NCBI GenBank assembly: GCA_947630675.1
Contig: CANRIN010000007.1
Coordinates: forward strand, 1-51,802
From: an uncultured Clostridia bacterium
GTDB taxonomy: Bacteria > Bacillota > Clostridia > Oscillospirales > JAAYOS01
Length of the DNA stretch: 51,802 bases
Reading direction: 5' to 3'
Shown: positions 6,942-15,145 of the stretch, piece by piece
How the letters are laid out: each line of letters opens with the position of its first letter
How positions within the stretch are numbered: position 1 is the stretch's first letter
Notes under the pieces: model-generated
What the model saw: the letters and a program-made list of their open reading frames with translations, nothing else
Databases searched by the model: none
What the model was told of the DNA's origin: nothing
Translations under genes and position numbers: made by a program

Positions 6942-8066
6942 TTATCTTCCTATCATGATCAGATCCGTCGTGGTGATGAGGTTCGATACGCCGTAGCTGA
7001 CGACGACCGCGTCCGCGCCGACCTGCTCGGCGTAGGCCGCGCCGCCTATCTTGTAGTAGCGCGGGTCGATGAGGTGCACCTCCGAGAAGTGCTCCGCGAT
7101 GAACGGCACCTCGCTGTCTGCGTAGCTGTCTCGTATCATGACGAGCACGCCGCCGTCCGGGTTCCGCTCATTCTTTATTATGACGAGCGGACAGTTGCCG
7201 CCGAGGAAGGTCGAATATTTGTCCTTCTCGCTAAGGAAGCTCTCGACATACAGCTCGCTTTCGTGCTCGCCCGTCTCGTCCACGCGCGTCACTGAAAAGC
7301 CGCCCTCGTCCACCCACGCCTCCATCCTGTCCGGCGCGATGTCGCGCACGCCGGAGGAGGAGTAGGTCGTGCCGTAGAAGCTGTCCGAGAGTACGGTCTT
7401 CTCAAACGCGCTCTCCGGCTTCGGCTCGAGACTCATCGCCTCGCAGAGCGAGACATAGCCGTAGTACGCGCCGCGCGTCGTCCAGTGGTGGTCGGTGCGG
7501 TAGAAGACGTCCTGCGACGCGTGACTCTGCAGCACGGAGCGCGTGTCGACATACCGCAGCGCGGTGTTCTCACGGATATAGTCGATGATCTCCCCCTGGT
7601 TCGCCGTCGGCGCGCCGTAGGGGAGCCTGTCCGCCCAGACGTCCGCCGCGGTCGGTATGACTGAGATATAGCCGTCTATCCCGGCCTCGTCGAGCTTTTC
7701 CGCGAGGGTGTTCAGATAGCCGAGGTTGCGGTCTATGCGCTCGTAGTCCGGCTCGTCGAGGCGGGAGATGAGCGTGTCGCCGCAGAGGTACGCGCCGTTG
7801 TTCTCCTTCTTGCCCGAGATCTGTTCCGCTTTGGCCTTCACCGAGACGAAGGTCTCGCGCAGCGGGAACTGGTCTGCAAGGTACTTCTCGAAGTCCTCGC
7901 CGAACTCGCCGGAGAAGAACTTCTCCGCCGTGAGCTCCGGTGTCTGCGCGAGCATGCGGTTCTCGTTCTCCGAGAACTCCGCGTCCGGCAGGACGAGCAT
8001 CGCGACGCCGAACGCCGCGATAAACACACAGAATAGCGCCGTGAGCGCGATTTTCATTGCTTTCAT
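6942..8066 (-). CDS. DHHW-motif protein, AlgJ/AlgX-like partner of MBOAT acyltransferase
   Basis: 374 residues from ATG 8066; a GTG one codon earlier (8069) is an alternative. An N-terminal hydrophobic anchor (about 5-25) is followed by FSENENRMLA and by RTDHHWTTRGAYYGY, the signature of the DHHW family, which is related to the SGNH-like acetyltransferases AlgJ/AlgX. Other conserved parts are the Ser/Gly-rich FYGTTYSSSGVRD and MIRDSYADS near 315. It probably transfers O-acetyl groups to an extracytoplasmic polysaccharide using acyl groups moved across the membrane by the MBOAT protein encoded 15 bases upstream. The polymer is unknown. Confidence 0.85.
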   Translation of the reverse strand: MKAMKIALTALFCVFIAAFGVAMLVLPDAEFSENENRMLAQTPELTAEKFFSGEFGEDFEKYLADQFPLRETFVSVKAKAEQISGKKENNGAYLCGDTLISRLDEPDYERIDRNLGYLNTLAEKLDEAGIDGYISVIPTAADVWADRLPYGAPTANQGEIIDYIRENTALRYVDTRSVLQSHASQDVFYRTDHHWTTRGAYYGYVSLCEAMSLEPKPESAFEKTVLSDSFYGTTYSSSGVRDIAPDRMEAWVDEGGFSVTRVDETGEHESELYVESFLSEKDKYSTFLGGNCPLVIIKNERNPDGGVLVMIRDSYADSEVPFIAEHFSEVHLIDPRYYKIGGAAYAEQVGADAVVVSYGVSNLITTTDLIMIGR

Positions 8067-8081
8067 CACGCATACACCCCC

Positions 8082-9476
8082 TCAGAAGCGGAAATACAGG
8101 AACGGGTTGTAGCTCGTGTTGACGAGGTACGCCGTGCAGAGCACGAGCGCCGCCGCGGCGAGGACGAGAGCGCCCGCGGCGCGCGGCTTCTCACCGAGCC
8201 GTGTCCATAGCTTTTTCACAAGCGGCGTCGAACCGACGCCCGCAAGGAGCAGCACCGGTCCGAAGCTCGCGAGGTAGTAGAAGAATACGCTCCCCGAGGC
8301 TCCGCCAGCGAACATCGCGCGGAGATAGAGGCCCATGCTGCCGAAGTCCTCCACGGCAAAGAGCACCCATCCGACGATTATGAGGAATATCGCGTAGACG
8401 TGGCCCACCCAGCGCGGCGCGCGGTCGAGCGCCTTCAAAAGGAAGGTCTTCTCGAGCATAAGTATCACCGCGAAGTAGAGTCCCCACAGAAGGAAGTTCC
8501 AGCTCGCGCCGTGCCAGAATCCGGTGAGCGCCCAGACGACGAGGATGTTGCGGTACTGGCGCGGCAGTCCCCTTCTGCTTCCGCCGAGCGGGATGTAGAC
8601 GTACTCGCGGAAGAACGAGCCGAGCGAGATGTGCCACCTCCGCCAGAACTCGGTTATCGACCGCGAGACATACGGATAGTTGAAGTTTTCCGGAAACTCG
8701 AAGCCGAACATCCTCCCGAGACCTATCGCCATATCCGAGTAGCCCGAGAAGTCGAAGTATATCTGGAAGGCGTAGGCGATTATCCCGAGCCATGCGAGCG
8801 GCGCGCCGACGGTCGTGAGGTCGCTCGCCTTCACCGCCTTCCACAGGGCGCCGACGTTGTTCGCGACTAGCACCTTCTTTGCAAGCCCCGCGCAGAATCG
8901 CGAGACGCCCGAGGCAAATCGGTCGACGTTGTGGCTGCGGGAATCTATCTGCTCCGCGAGCTCCTTGTACTTGATTATCGGGCCCGCTATGAGCTGCGGG
9001 AAGAGCGTCACGAACATCCCGAAGGAGAGTATGTTTCGCTGCGGCTTCGCGTCCCCGCGGTAGACGTCTATCGTGTAGCTCATGGTCTGGAAGGTGTAGA
9101 AGGATATGCCTATCGGAAGCGCCAGCCCGAGCGGCTTCACAAAGCCCACGCCTATGGCGTTCAGGTTCTCGGCGAAGAAGTCGTAGTACTTGAAGAACAG
9201 CAGCAGCGCAAGGTTGAAGACGACGCTCGACACCACCGCGCCCTTCGCCGCGCGGATGTGGCCCTTCTTCTTTGCACGCTCTACGAGCATCCCGTGCGTG
9301 TAGTCTATCGCTATGGATGCAAACATGATAAGTATATACACCGGCTCGCCCCACCCGTAGAAGATGAGGTTGCAGACGAGCAGGACCGCGTTCCGCGCCT
9401 TCAGCGGCGTGAGGTAGTACACCGCAAGCGTCACCGGCAGGTACGCGAACATGAAAACAAGGCTCGAAAATACCAA
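8082..9476 (-). CDS. MBOAT family O-acyltransferase (AlgI/DltB-like)
   Basis: 464 residues with 10 or more membrane segments. Family marks are FSSLVFMFAYLPV at the N-terminus, SFYTFQTMSYTIDVYRG, FPENFNYPYVSRSITEFWRR, SLGSFFREYVYIPLGG, and FWHGASWNFLLWG with the catalytic His. The start is TTG at 9476: AGAGGGGAG lies about 8 bases upstream and the first residues align with homologues, while the next Met is 8 residues later inside the conserved segment. It moves acetyl groups from the cytoplasm to an outside acceptor and is paired with the DHHW protein downstream. No promoter was recognised; the upstream spacer is occupied by a hairpin repeat. Confidence 0.92.
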   Translation of the reverse strand: MVFSSLVFMFAYLPVTLAVYYLTPLKARNAVLLVCNLIFYGWGEPVYILIMFASIAIDYTHGMLVERAKKKGHIRAAKGAVVSSVVFNLALLLFFKYYDFFAENLNAIGVGFVKPLGLALPIGISFYTFQTMSYTIDVYRGDAKPQRNILSFGMFVTLFPQLIAGPIIKYKELAEQIDSRSHNVDRFASGVSRFCAGLAKKVLVANNVGALWKAVKASDLTTVGAPLAWLGIIAYAFQIYFDFSGYSDMAIGLGRMFGFEFPENFNYPYVSRSITEFWRRWHISLGSFFREYVYIPLGGSRRGLPRQYRNILVVWALTGFWHGASWNFLLWGLYFAVILMLEKTFLLKALDRAPRWVGHVYAIFLIIVGWVLFAVEDFGSMGLYLRAMFAGGASGSVFFYYLASFGPVLLLAGVGSTPLVKKLWTRLGEKPRAAGALVLAAAALVLCTAYLVNTSYNPFLYFRF

Positions 9477-9588
9477 GCTGTTCTCCCCTCTCGTTTTTCA
9501 TTTCGGAGGCAGATAAAGCGGCGGGGCGGTTGCCCGTCCCGCCGTGCAAAAAGTTTGTATGAATTCGCGAGAGCGATTTCCCGCAAAA

Positions 9589-9974
9589 CGCCTCGCAGAG
9601 AATGCGCCCTCAACTTGCTTCGCACCGGCACTTTCTACCGGGCGCATCAGAATCCCAAACGGCGTTTTACGCCGTTTGGGGACCCCGTTAATTGAAAAGC
9701 TCGGGACAAATGAATTGCCCCTGCGCAAATTCGACGCTTCGCGCCGAAAAACGCCTCGCAGAGTTTCGCGCCGAAGGCGCGAAATAAATTCAAATCCGTA
9801 AATTTCGGCGGCGTGTACGGCGAAATTTACACCTCTCGCGGAGCGTGCGTCGATTTTCCGCCGTAGGCGGAAAACTCGGCGCGTAGCGGAGCGTATAGCA
9901 CCGGCAGAGCTCCGCTCTGTCCGGTGCTTTCGCGGCAAATTGGTAAGCGAGCGAAGCGAGCGCGATTTGCCGCG
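9589..9974. repeat. Composite hairpin repeat, locus A (fills most of a 505-base spacer)
   Basis: The spacer 9477-9981 has no gene. Module E (9589-9646) recurs inverted at 17397-17455. Module H (9653-9731) begins with an 11-bp hairpin (CCCAAACGGCG / CGCCGTTTGGG) and recurs at 17127 and 27732. Module L (9798-9830) has a GTAAATTTCG/CGAAATTTAC stem around GCGGCGTGTACGG; the loop recurs inverted near 17294-17311 on a different stem. Module D (9931-9974) recurs inverted at 17022-17074. Stems differ in sequence between copies but remain paired. No transposase or coding frame is present. Confidence 0.75.
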
Positions 9975-9981
9975 AAATTTT

Positions 9982-10563
9982 TTAAAATGCCGCCTTGAAA
10001 TTCTCCGCCATCTCTGCGGCATGGTCGCTCACGGCAAAGAAGACGTAGTCGCCCTCCTGCACCAGCTCATACTGCTTGACGAGCTCGTACTGCTCGGGGA
10101 GGTAGGTCGCCCACGTCTGCTCGAGCGAGGACACGCGGTTCTCGATGGCCTCCACCACGGCGTCCATATTCCCCGACTTCACCTTTGCCGCGAAGAACTC
10201 GGTCGCGGTGACGTTCATGAGCGGGAACTTGCCGGCGTACTCGTCAAGCAGCGACGGGTCAATGCCGTAGGTGTCGCTTAGAATACTGTCGTCAAAGTCC
10301 ATCATGGCGGGCAGGTCGTCGTAGTCCTCTGCGACCTTGTCCATGAATCCCTTGACGTCCGAAACGTCCTCATAGCCGCCGGACGTACCGCCGGGGTTGG
10401 AGTCGGGCTCGTCGGAAGGTTCGTCGGTCACGGGTGCGGACGGCTCTACGGACGGAGCGGTCGAGGGTTCGGTGCTCGTGCCGCCGTTCCCGCCGCCGCA
10501 GGACGCAAGCCCGAGCGCAAGCGCGAGCGCGAGGATAAGTGCGATGATGCTTCTCTTTTTCAT
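9982..10563 (-). CDS. DUF4358 lipoprotein (paralogue 1)
   Basis: 193 residues. The lipoprotein signal ends in LASC with Cys near 22. A Ser/Thr/Glu/Pro linker (about 28-65) precedes a C-terminal DUF4358 domain (about 85-193) with DFDDSILSDTYGID, LLDEYAGKFPLMNV and DYVFFAVSDHAAEMAENF. Anchored on the outer face of the membrane; family function unknown. A second paralogue lies directly upstream on the same strand, sharing EYAGKFPLMNV and QYELV. A possible operon with it: the 88-base gap holds a GGCCGCAC/GTGCGGCC palindrome but no T tract. Confidence 0.85.
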   Translation of the reverse strand: MKKRSIIALILALALALGLASCGGGNGGTSTEPSTAPSVEPSAPVTDEPSDEPDSNPGGTSGGYEDVSDVKGFMDKVAEDYDDLPAMMDFDDSILSDTYGIDPSLLDEYAGKFPLMNVTATEFFAAKVKSGNMDAVVEAIENRVSSLEQTWATYLPEQYELVKQYELVQEGDYVFFAVSDHAAEMAENFKAAF

Positions 10564-10651
10564 AATGTCTCTTCCTTTCCGAAATGTATGTTTTTCAAGG
10601 CCGCACCGTGCGGCCGGGGTATCTTGTGTATTATGCTCCCGGTTTCGGGAA

Positions 10652-11548
10652 TTACTCGTAAGTCGCCCTGAAATAGTCCGCTATCTCGGCGGCATGCTCG
10701 TGGATAACAAAGAGTATGTAATCTCCTTTTTTGACGATCTCGTACTTCTGCACGAGCTCATACTGGTCTATGAGGTACTGCGACCACTGTTCCTTGAGGT
10801 AGTCCAGCCGTCCTTCGATGCCATCGTTGACGCTTTCCACATTGTCCGGCTTGACGTGCGCGACGAAGATCTCGGACGCATGTACGTTCATCAGCGGGAA
10901 CTTGCCGGCGTATTCCTCGAGAAGGGACGCGTCGATATTGTACCAGTCGCTGAGCAGTTCGTCGTCGAAGTCCATGCTTGCCGGGCTCTCAAAGCTGCTG
11001 TAGACCGCTTCGACGAAATCTTGGACGTCCGCGTTCTTCTCCAGCTCGGGCAGCTCCACCTTTTCCGAGGGCTCCGGCGAGTCGGAGTTCTCCCCTCCGC
11101 CGGCGCTTCCCGGCTTTATCCAGCCGGCTATCGGAGGTGCAGACGGGGGCGTCGGCTCGTCCGAGGTATCCGGCGCCTCCGACGGTTCGGCGGTACCCGG
11201 AACGTCCGACGGCGTGGGCGCGGCGGTAGGTTCGGCGGACGGCGCCGGGGTCGCGGTGGGCTCGGGCGTCGGGGTCTTTGTCGGTTCCGCCGTCGGCTCA
11301 GACGACGGCGCTTTTGTCGGCTCTTCCGACGGTTCCGCGCTCGGTTCTTCCGACGGTTCTGCGGAGGGTTCGGGCGTCTCGCTCGGCTCCGCGCTCTCCG
11401 GCGCGGACGGGGACGGGCTCGCGCTCGGCGCCATGCTCTCCGGGACGGTCGAGGGCTCGGTCGAGACCTCGTCCTCTCCGCCGGACGAACACGCGGCAAG
11501 AGACAGCGCAAGCGCAAGTGCGAGGAGTATGGCTATTGCTCTTTTCAT
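10652..11548 (-). CDS. DUF4358 lipoprotein with long PEST-like linker (paralogue 2)
   Basis: 298 residues. Lipobox LAAC with Cys near 20, then an unusually long low-complexity spacer (about 25-160) of EPS/EPT/APS repeats, then DUF4358 (about 185-298) with MDFDDELLSDWYNID and LLEEYAGKFPLMNV. The linker is about three times that of paralogue 1, so the domain may reach further into the wall. GAAAGGTGG precedes the ATG. The repetitive linker DNA is a likely site of length variation. Function unknown. Confidence 0.85.
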   Translation of the reverse strand: MKRAIAILLALALALSLAACSSGGEDEVSTEPSTVPESMAPSASPSPSAPESAEPSETPEPSAEPSEEPSAEPSEEPTKAPSSEPTAEPTKTPTPEPTATPAPSAEPTAAPTPSDVPGTAEPSEAPDTSDEPTPPSAPPIAGWIKPGSAGGGENSDSPEPSEKVELPELEKNADVQDFVEAVYSSFESPASMDFDDELLSDWYNIDASLLEEYAGKFPLMNVHASEIFVAHVKPDNVESVNDGIEGRLDYLKEQWSQYLIDQYELVQKYEIVKKGDYILFVIHEHAAEIADYFRATYE

Positions 11549-11640
11549 ATTGCATATCCACCTTTCAGCTATCCGGTCGGCAGCGCGACCTCACGTTAGA
11601 CGTCCGTGCTCCCCGAAAGTTCCGCAAATTTCCGTTTTTT

Positions 11641-13074
11641 CTACTCTCCGTCGCGACGGCGCAGAAGCTCCTGCTTTATTCCCCAGAGCTTCTCGGAGAG
11701 GTCGACGTAGTAGGTGTGCGGGTTCTCGAAGCGCGTCACCTCGTCCCAGAGGCTCGCGACCTCGCGCGCGCAGTGGGCGCGTATCTCCTCGATGGATGGT
11801 CTATCGTACACCAGCTCGCCCGAGCGGTAGACCTGAACCCCGAGTTCGCGGGCAGTATAGTTCTCTATCGTCTTGCGCTTCCATGTGTGCTCCGGGTCGA
11901 AGAGCTCGAGCGGCTTCGACCCGTCCGGCGGCGTCTCGTCGAAGACGCAGAGAAGGTCGGCCTCCGCCTTACCCGTTGCGTTGTCGTAGAGGCGAAAGGC
12001 GCGCTTGAAGTGCGGGTTCGTTATCTTCGAGGCATTTTCGCTTATCTTTATCTTAGGCTCGACCACGCCGTCTTTCTCCACCGCGACGAGCTTGTACACC
12101 CCGCCGAACACCGGCGAGTCTTTCGACGTTATCAGCCGTTCGCCCACGCCAAAGGAGTCGACCTTCGCGCCCTGGCGTATGAGATCGGTTATTATATACT
12201 CGTCAAGCGAGTTGGAGGCGATTATCTTTATGCCGGGCAGGCCCGCGTCGTCCAGCATCCTCCGCGCCCTGCGCGAGAGGTAGGCGATGTCGCCCGAGTC
12301 AAAGCGTATCCCTCCGTGCTCTATGCCGGCCTCGCGGAAGGCGCGTATCGCGTTCGGAACGCCGCTGCGGAGCGCGTTGTAGGTGTCGACAAGCAGGGTC
12401 GCGTTCTGCGGGTACAGCCGACAGTAGGTCCGGAACGCCTCAAGCTCGGTGTCAAACATCTGTACCCAGCTGTGCGCCATCGTCCCGCCGCAGGGCACGC
12501 CGAAGTCGCGGTCGGCCAGGGCGCACGCGGTCCCGGCGCAGCCCGCGATGTACGCGGCGCGCGCGCCGTATATCGCGCCGTCCGCACCCTGGGCGCGGCG
12601 CGAGCCGAACTCGCTTATCGCTCTGCCCTGTGCGGCGCGGACTATCCTGTTTGCCTTCGTCGCTATGAGCGACTGGTGGTTGATGCTGAGGAGCACGAAG
12701 GTCTCGACAAACTGCGCCTCTATCGCGGGTGCGCGGACGGTGAGTATCGGCTCGTTCGGGAATACGACCGTTCCCTCCGGCACGGCCCATATATCCCCCG
12801 TGAAGCGGAAGGTGCGGAGATAGTCGAGGAACCTCTCGTCAAAGCAGCCCTTCGAGCGGAGGAACTCGATGTCCTCCTCGGTAAAGCGGAGGTTTTCGAT
12901 GTAGTCTATCACCTGTTCAAGTCCCGCGGCTATCGCGTATCCCCCGCCGTCCGGCACGGTGCGGTAGAACACGTCGAAATAGCACACGTTTTCGCCCATC
13001 CCGGAAAGCAGATAGCCGTTTGCCATTGTCAGCTCATAGAAGTCGCAGAGCAGAGTGTAGTTGTTCTTGTTCAT
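11641..13074 (-). CDS. pncB: Nicotinate phosphoribosyltransferase
   Basis: 477 residues, full length for the long bacterial form. It starts with NKNNYTLLCDFYELTMANGY, typical of PncB, and contains FDVFYRTVPDGGGYAIAAGL, RVRAPAIEAQ-like TVRAPAIEAQFVET, GGIRFDSGDIAYLSRRARRM, and IGVGERLITS-like FGVGERLITSKDSPVFGGVYK. It converts nicotinate and PRPP to nicotinate mononucleotide with ATP hydrolysis, the entry step of the Preiss-Handler NAD salvage route, in the cytosol. It lies 40 bases downstream of the nicotinamidase-like gene on the same strand, which would supply its substrate. Confidence 0.93.
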   Translation of the reverse strand: MNKNNYTLLCDFYELTMANGYLLSGMGENVCYFDVFYRTVPDGGGYAIAAGLEQVIDYIENLRFTEEDIEFLRSKGCFDERFLDYLRTFRFTGDIWAVPEGTVVFPNEPILTVRAPAIEAQFVETFVLLSINHQSLIATKANRIVRAAQGRAISEFGSRRAQGADGAIYGARAAYIAGCAGTACALADRDFGVPCGGTMAHSWVQMFDTELEAFRTYCRLYPQNATLLVDTYNALRSGVPNAIRAFREAGIEHGGIRFDSGDIAYLSRRARRMLDDAGLPGIKIIASNSLDEYIITDLIRQGAKVDSFGVGERLITSKDSPVFGGVYKLVAVEKDGVVEPKIKISENASKITNPHFKRAFRLYDNATGKAEADLLCVFDETPPDGSKPLELFDPEHTWKRKTIENYTARELGVQVYRSGELVYDRPSIEEIRAHCAREVASLWDEVTRFENPHTYYVDLSEKLWGIKQELLRRRDGE

Positions 13075-13114
13075 AACATATCTCCAGCGTTCGGATGATT
13101 TTTGAGGTGTCCCT

Positions 13115-13633
13115 TCAGATGACGTCGATGTGCAGGTTTGTCAGAATGTCGTACGCCTCTTCCTCGAGCTTCGGGTCGTTCGAGGCGCACGCCGCGCGGA
13201 CGACGGATATTCTGGCGTTCGGGAGCGCAGCCTTTGCCATCACGGCGTTGCTTATGACGCAGATGTTTGTCACGACGCCCGCAAGCGTCACCTCGTCGTA
13301 GCCTCCCGCGCGCAGACGCTCGGCAAGCTCGAGCGAGGGGAAGGTCGGCTTTTCGATGCACTCGCCCTCCCGTGCCTCCGCCGCGACGGCCGGGGTGAGC
13401 TTCCACCCGTCCGCGCCCTTTATGCAGTGCGGCACCGGCAGGTGCTGCCCCTCCACGGTATCCGTGTAGTCCGTGCCGTGGGTGTCGAGCGTGAACAGCA
13501 CATCGGCGCCGCTCTCCCGCGCCTCACGGATGAGCCCTACAAGACCGGGCTCCGCCTTCACCGCCGCATCGAAGCCGAGCGCGCCCGTGACGAAGTCATT
13601 CTGGAAGTCGACCACGACAAGTATCCGCTTCAC
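13115..13633 (-). CDS. pncA: Isochorismatase-fold amidohydrolase, probable nicotinamidase
   Basis: 172 residues, a compact member of the family. The catalytic triad is visible: Asp9 in VVVDFQNDFV, a Lys in IEKPTFPS, and Cys in VVTNICVISNA. Start is GTG at 13633 preceded by GGGGGGAG. Co-directional with pncB 40 bases away, which supports deamidation of nicotinamide to nicotinate. The specific name rests on this context; the metal-site pattern of classical PncA is only partly recognisable. Transcribed from a clear promoter at 13701-13673, back to back with that of the isomerase gene. Confidence 0.85.
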   Translation of the reverse strand: MKRILVVVDFQNDFVTGALGFDAAVKAEPGLVGLIREARESGADVLFTLDTHGTDYTDTVEGQHLPVPHCIKGADGWKLTPAVAAEAREGECIEKPTFPSLELAERLRAGGYDEVTLAGVVTNICVISNAVMAKAALPNARISVVRAACASNDPKLEEEAYDILTNLHIDVI

Positions 13634-13672
13634 TTCTTATCTCCCCCCCGAAACATCGCATAAATTAAATGT

Positions 13673-13701
13673 ATTATACGCCTGATTTTGTCGAATTGCA
13701 A
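13673..13701 (-). promoter_or_regulatory. Promoter of the pncA-pncB pair
   Basis: On the minus strand TTGCAA (13701-13696), 17-base spacer, TATAAT (13678-13673), about 40 bases before the GTG start. Confidence 0.7.
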
Positions 13702-13710
13702 CATTTTTGC

Positions 13711-13739
13711 TTGACATCCTTTCACGGCGGAAGTATGAT
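13711..13739 (+). promoter_or_regulatory. Promoter of the sugar-phosphate isomerase-Nudix operon
   Basis: TTGACA (13711-13716), 17-base spacer, TATGAT (13734-13739). Its -35 is only 9 bases from the -35 of the divergent pncA promoter, so the two polymerases could compete. Confidence 0.7.
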
Positions 13740-13780
13740 TTTATTAGCGCCTGCAAAAAACTTGAAACGGAGGAAAACCC

Positions 13781-14695
13781 ATGAAAATAGGAATGAGCAG
13801 CTACTGCCTCACCCCTGCCATGGCGGCGGGGCGCAAGAGCGTCTACGACGTCATAGACTGGGCTGCAGACCACGGCTGTGAGCACATCGAATTTGTCCCG
13901 TTCTACCTGCCCTTTGTAGACGAGGAGAAGGGCACGCTCGACACCGGCCTCATCGACTCGGTCCGGGAGAAGTGCGCGGAGCGCTCGCTTGAGATATCGA
14001 CATACTCCGTCAACGCCGACCTCATAAGCCACGACCCGGCGGAGCGCCGCCGCGAGATAGAGCGCGTCAAGCTGCATATAGACACGGCCGCGCGCCTCGG
14101 CATCAAACTGATGCGGCACGACATCGCCGGCTTCCGCCGTCCCTTTGAGACAAACACCGCCGAGAACTTCGAGCGCGAGCTGCCGCTGATGGTCGAGGGC
14201 GCGCGCGAGCTCTACGACTACGCCGCCTCTCTCGGCATTACGACGACGCTTGAGAACCACGGCTTCTTCTGCAACGGCTCGGACCGGCTGATACGCCTCA
14301 TACAGGAGATCGACCGCCCGAACATAAGCATGACGCTCGACGTCGGAAACTTCCTCTGCGTGGACGAGTACGAGTACGCCGCCGTGAAGAAGTGCATCAA
14401 ATACGCAAAGATCATCCACTTCAAGGACTTCTACATCCGCGAGAAGTCGAAGCTGCCGGGACAGACCGAGATGTTCAACTGCGACTGCGGGTCGTGGTTC
14501 GAGACCCTCGGCGGCAGGATGCTGCGCGGCTCGATAGTCGGTCAGGGCGACCTCGACATCTGGGAGATAGCGCGGATAATCAAGGGCTCCGGCTTTGACG
14601 GCTACGTCTCGGTGGAGTTTGAGGGCATGGAGGAGTGCGAGCAGGGCACGCGCATCTCTCTCGATATGGCGAGGGCGATCCTCGCTCTCGCATGA
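13781..14695 (+). CDS. Sugar phosphate isomerase/epimerase (TIM-barrel, AP-endonuclease 2 superfamily)
   Basis: 304 residues. A xylose-isomerase-like TIM barrel: KIGMSSYCLT at the N-terminus, HIEFVPFYLPF, TTTLENHGFF with a metal-ligand Glu, SMTLDVGNFLC with Asp, IIHFKDFYI with His, and YVSVEFEGMEECE with Glu. These fit the divalent metal site of IolE/YcjR-type enzymes. It probably isomerises or epimerises a sugar or cyclitol derivative; substrate not determinable. ACGGAGG lies 9 bases before the ATG. The stop overlaps the Nudix start (ATGA). Confidence 0.85.
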   Translation: MKIGMSSYCLTPAMAAGRKSVYDVIDWAADHGCEHIEFVPFYLPFVDEEKGTLDTGLIDSVREKCAERSLEISTYSVNADLISHDPAERRREIERVKLHIDTAARLGIKLMRHDIAGFRRPFETNTAENFERELPLMVEGARELYDYAASLGITTTLENHGFFCNGSDRLIRLIQEIDRPNISMTLDVGNFLCVDEYEYAAVKKCIKYAKIIHFKDFYIREKSKLPGQTEMFNCDCGSWFETLGGRMLRGSIVGQGDLDIWEIARIIKGSGFDGYVSVEFEGMEECEQGTRISLDMARAILALA

Positions 14696-15099
14696 AGCGG
14701 GAGAAGTCCTGCGGCGCCGTCGTCATTGACGACCGCGGCCGCGTACTTGTGATAAAGCAGACGGCGGGGCACACGGCGTTTCCGAAGGGACATGTCGAGC
14801 CCGGTGAGACCGAGGCCGAGACCGCGCGGCGCGAGATCCTCGAGGAGACCGGCATAGAGGTCAGAATAGACGAGCGATTCCGCACGACCGACGCGTTCTC
14901 GCCGAAGAGCGGCGTGATGAAGGACGTCGTGTATTTCCTCGCGCGGCCGGTGGGCGGCGCTCTGCGCCCGCAGAAGGGCGAGGTCGAAAGCCTCGCGTGG
15001 CTCTCGCCGGAGGAGGCGCGCGCCGCCGTGACCTACCCCGCGTCGCGCAGGATACTTGACGAGGCGATGGCTTTCCTGCGTGAACACGGAGACGCCTAG
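14692..15099 (+). CDS. Nudix hydrolase (diadenosine polyphosphatase-like)
   Basis: 135 residues from ATG 14692, which overlaps the isomerase stop; an upstream in-frame ATG at 14635 would embed deep in that gene and add non-conserved residues. A perfect Nudix box GX5EX7REUXEEXGU spans 33-55 (G33, E39, R47-E48, E51-E52, G54). The opening KREKSCGAVVID is typical of the Ap4A hydrolase-like branch. It hydrolyses a nucleoside diphosphate linked to another moiety, with Mg2+; substrate uncertain. Confidence 0.88.
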   Translation: MKREKSCGAVVIDDRGRVLVIKQTAGHTAFPKGHVEPGETEAETARREILEETGIEVRIDERFRTTDAFSPKSGVMKDVVYFLARPVGGALRPQKGEVESLAWLSPEEARAAVTYPASRRILDEAMAFLREHGDA

Positions 15100-15145
15100 C
15101 GCCGTTTTTCTTCACTTCCACAATATGTTTCACCGGAGGACAGAC

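Noticed and set aside
11278-13098. Plus-strand open frame of about 600 codons opposite the lipoprotein and pncB genes
   Set aside because: A shadow of pncB codon bias; the minus-strand pncB is unambiguous.
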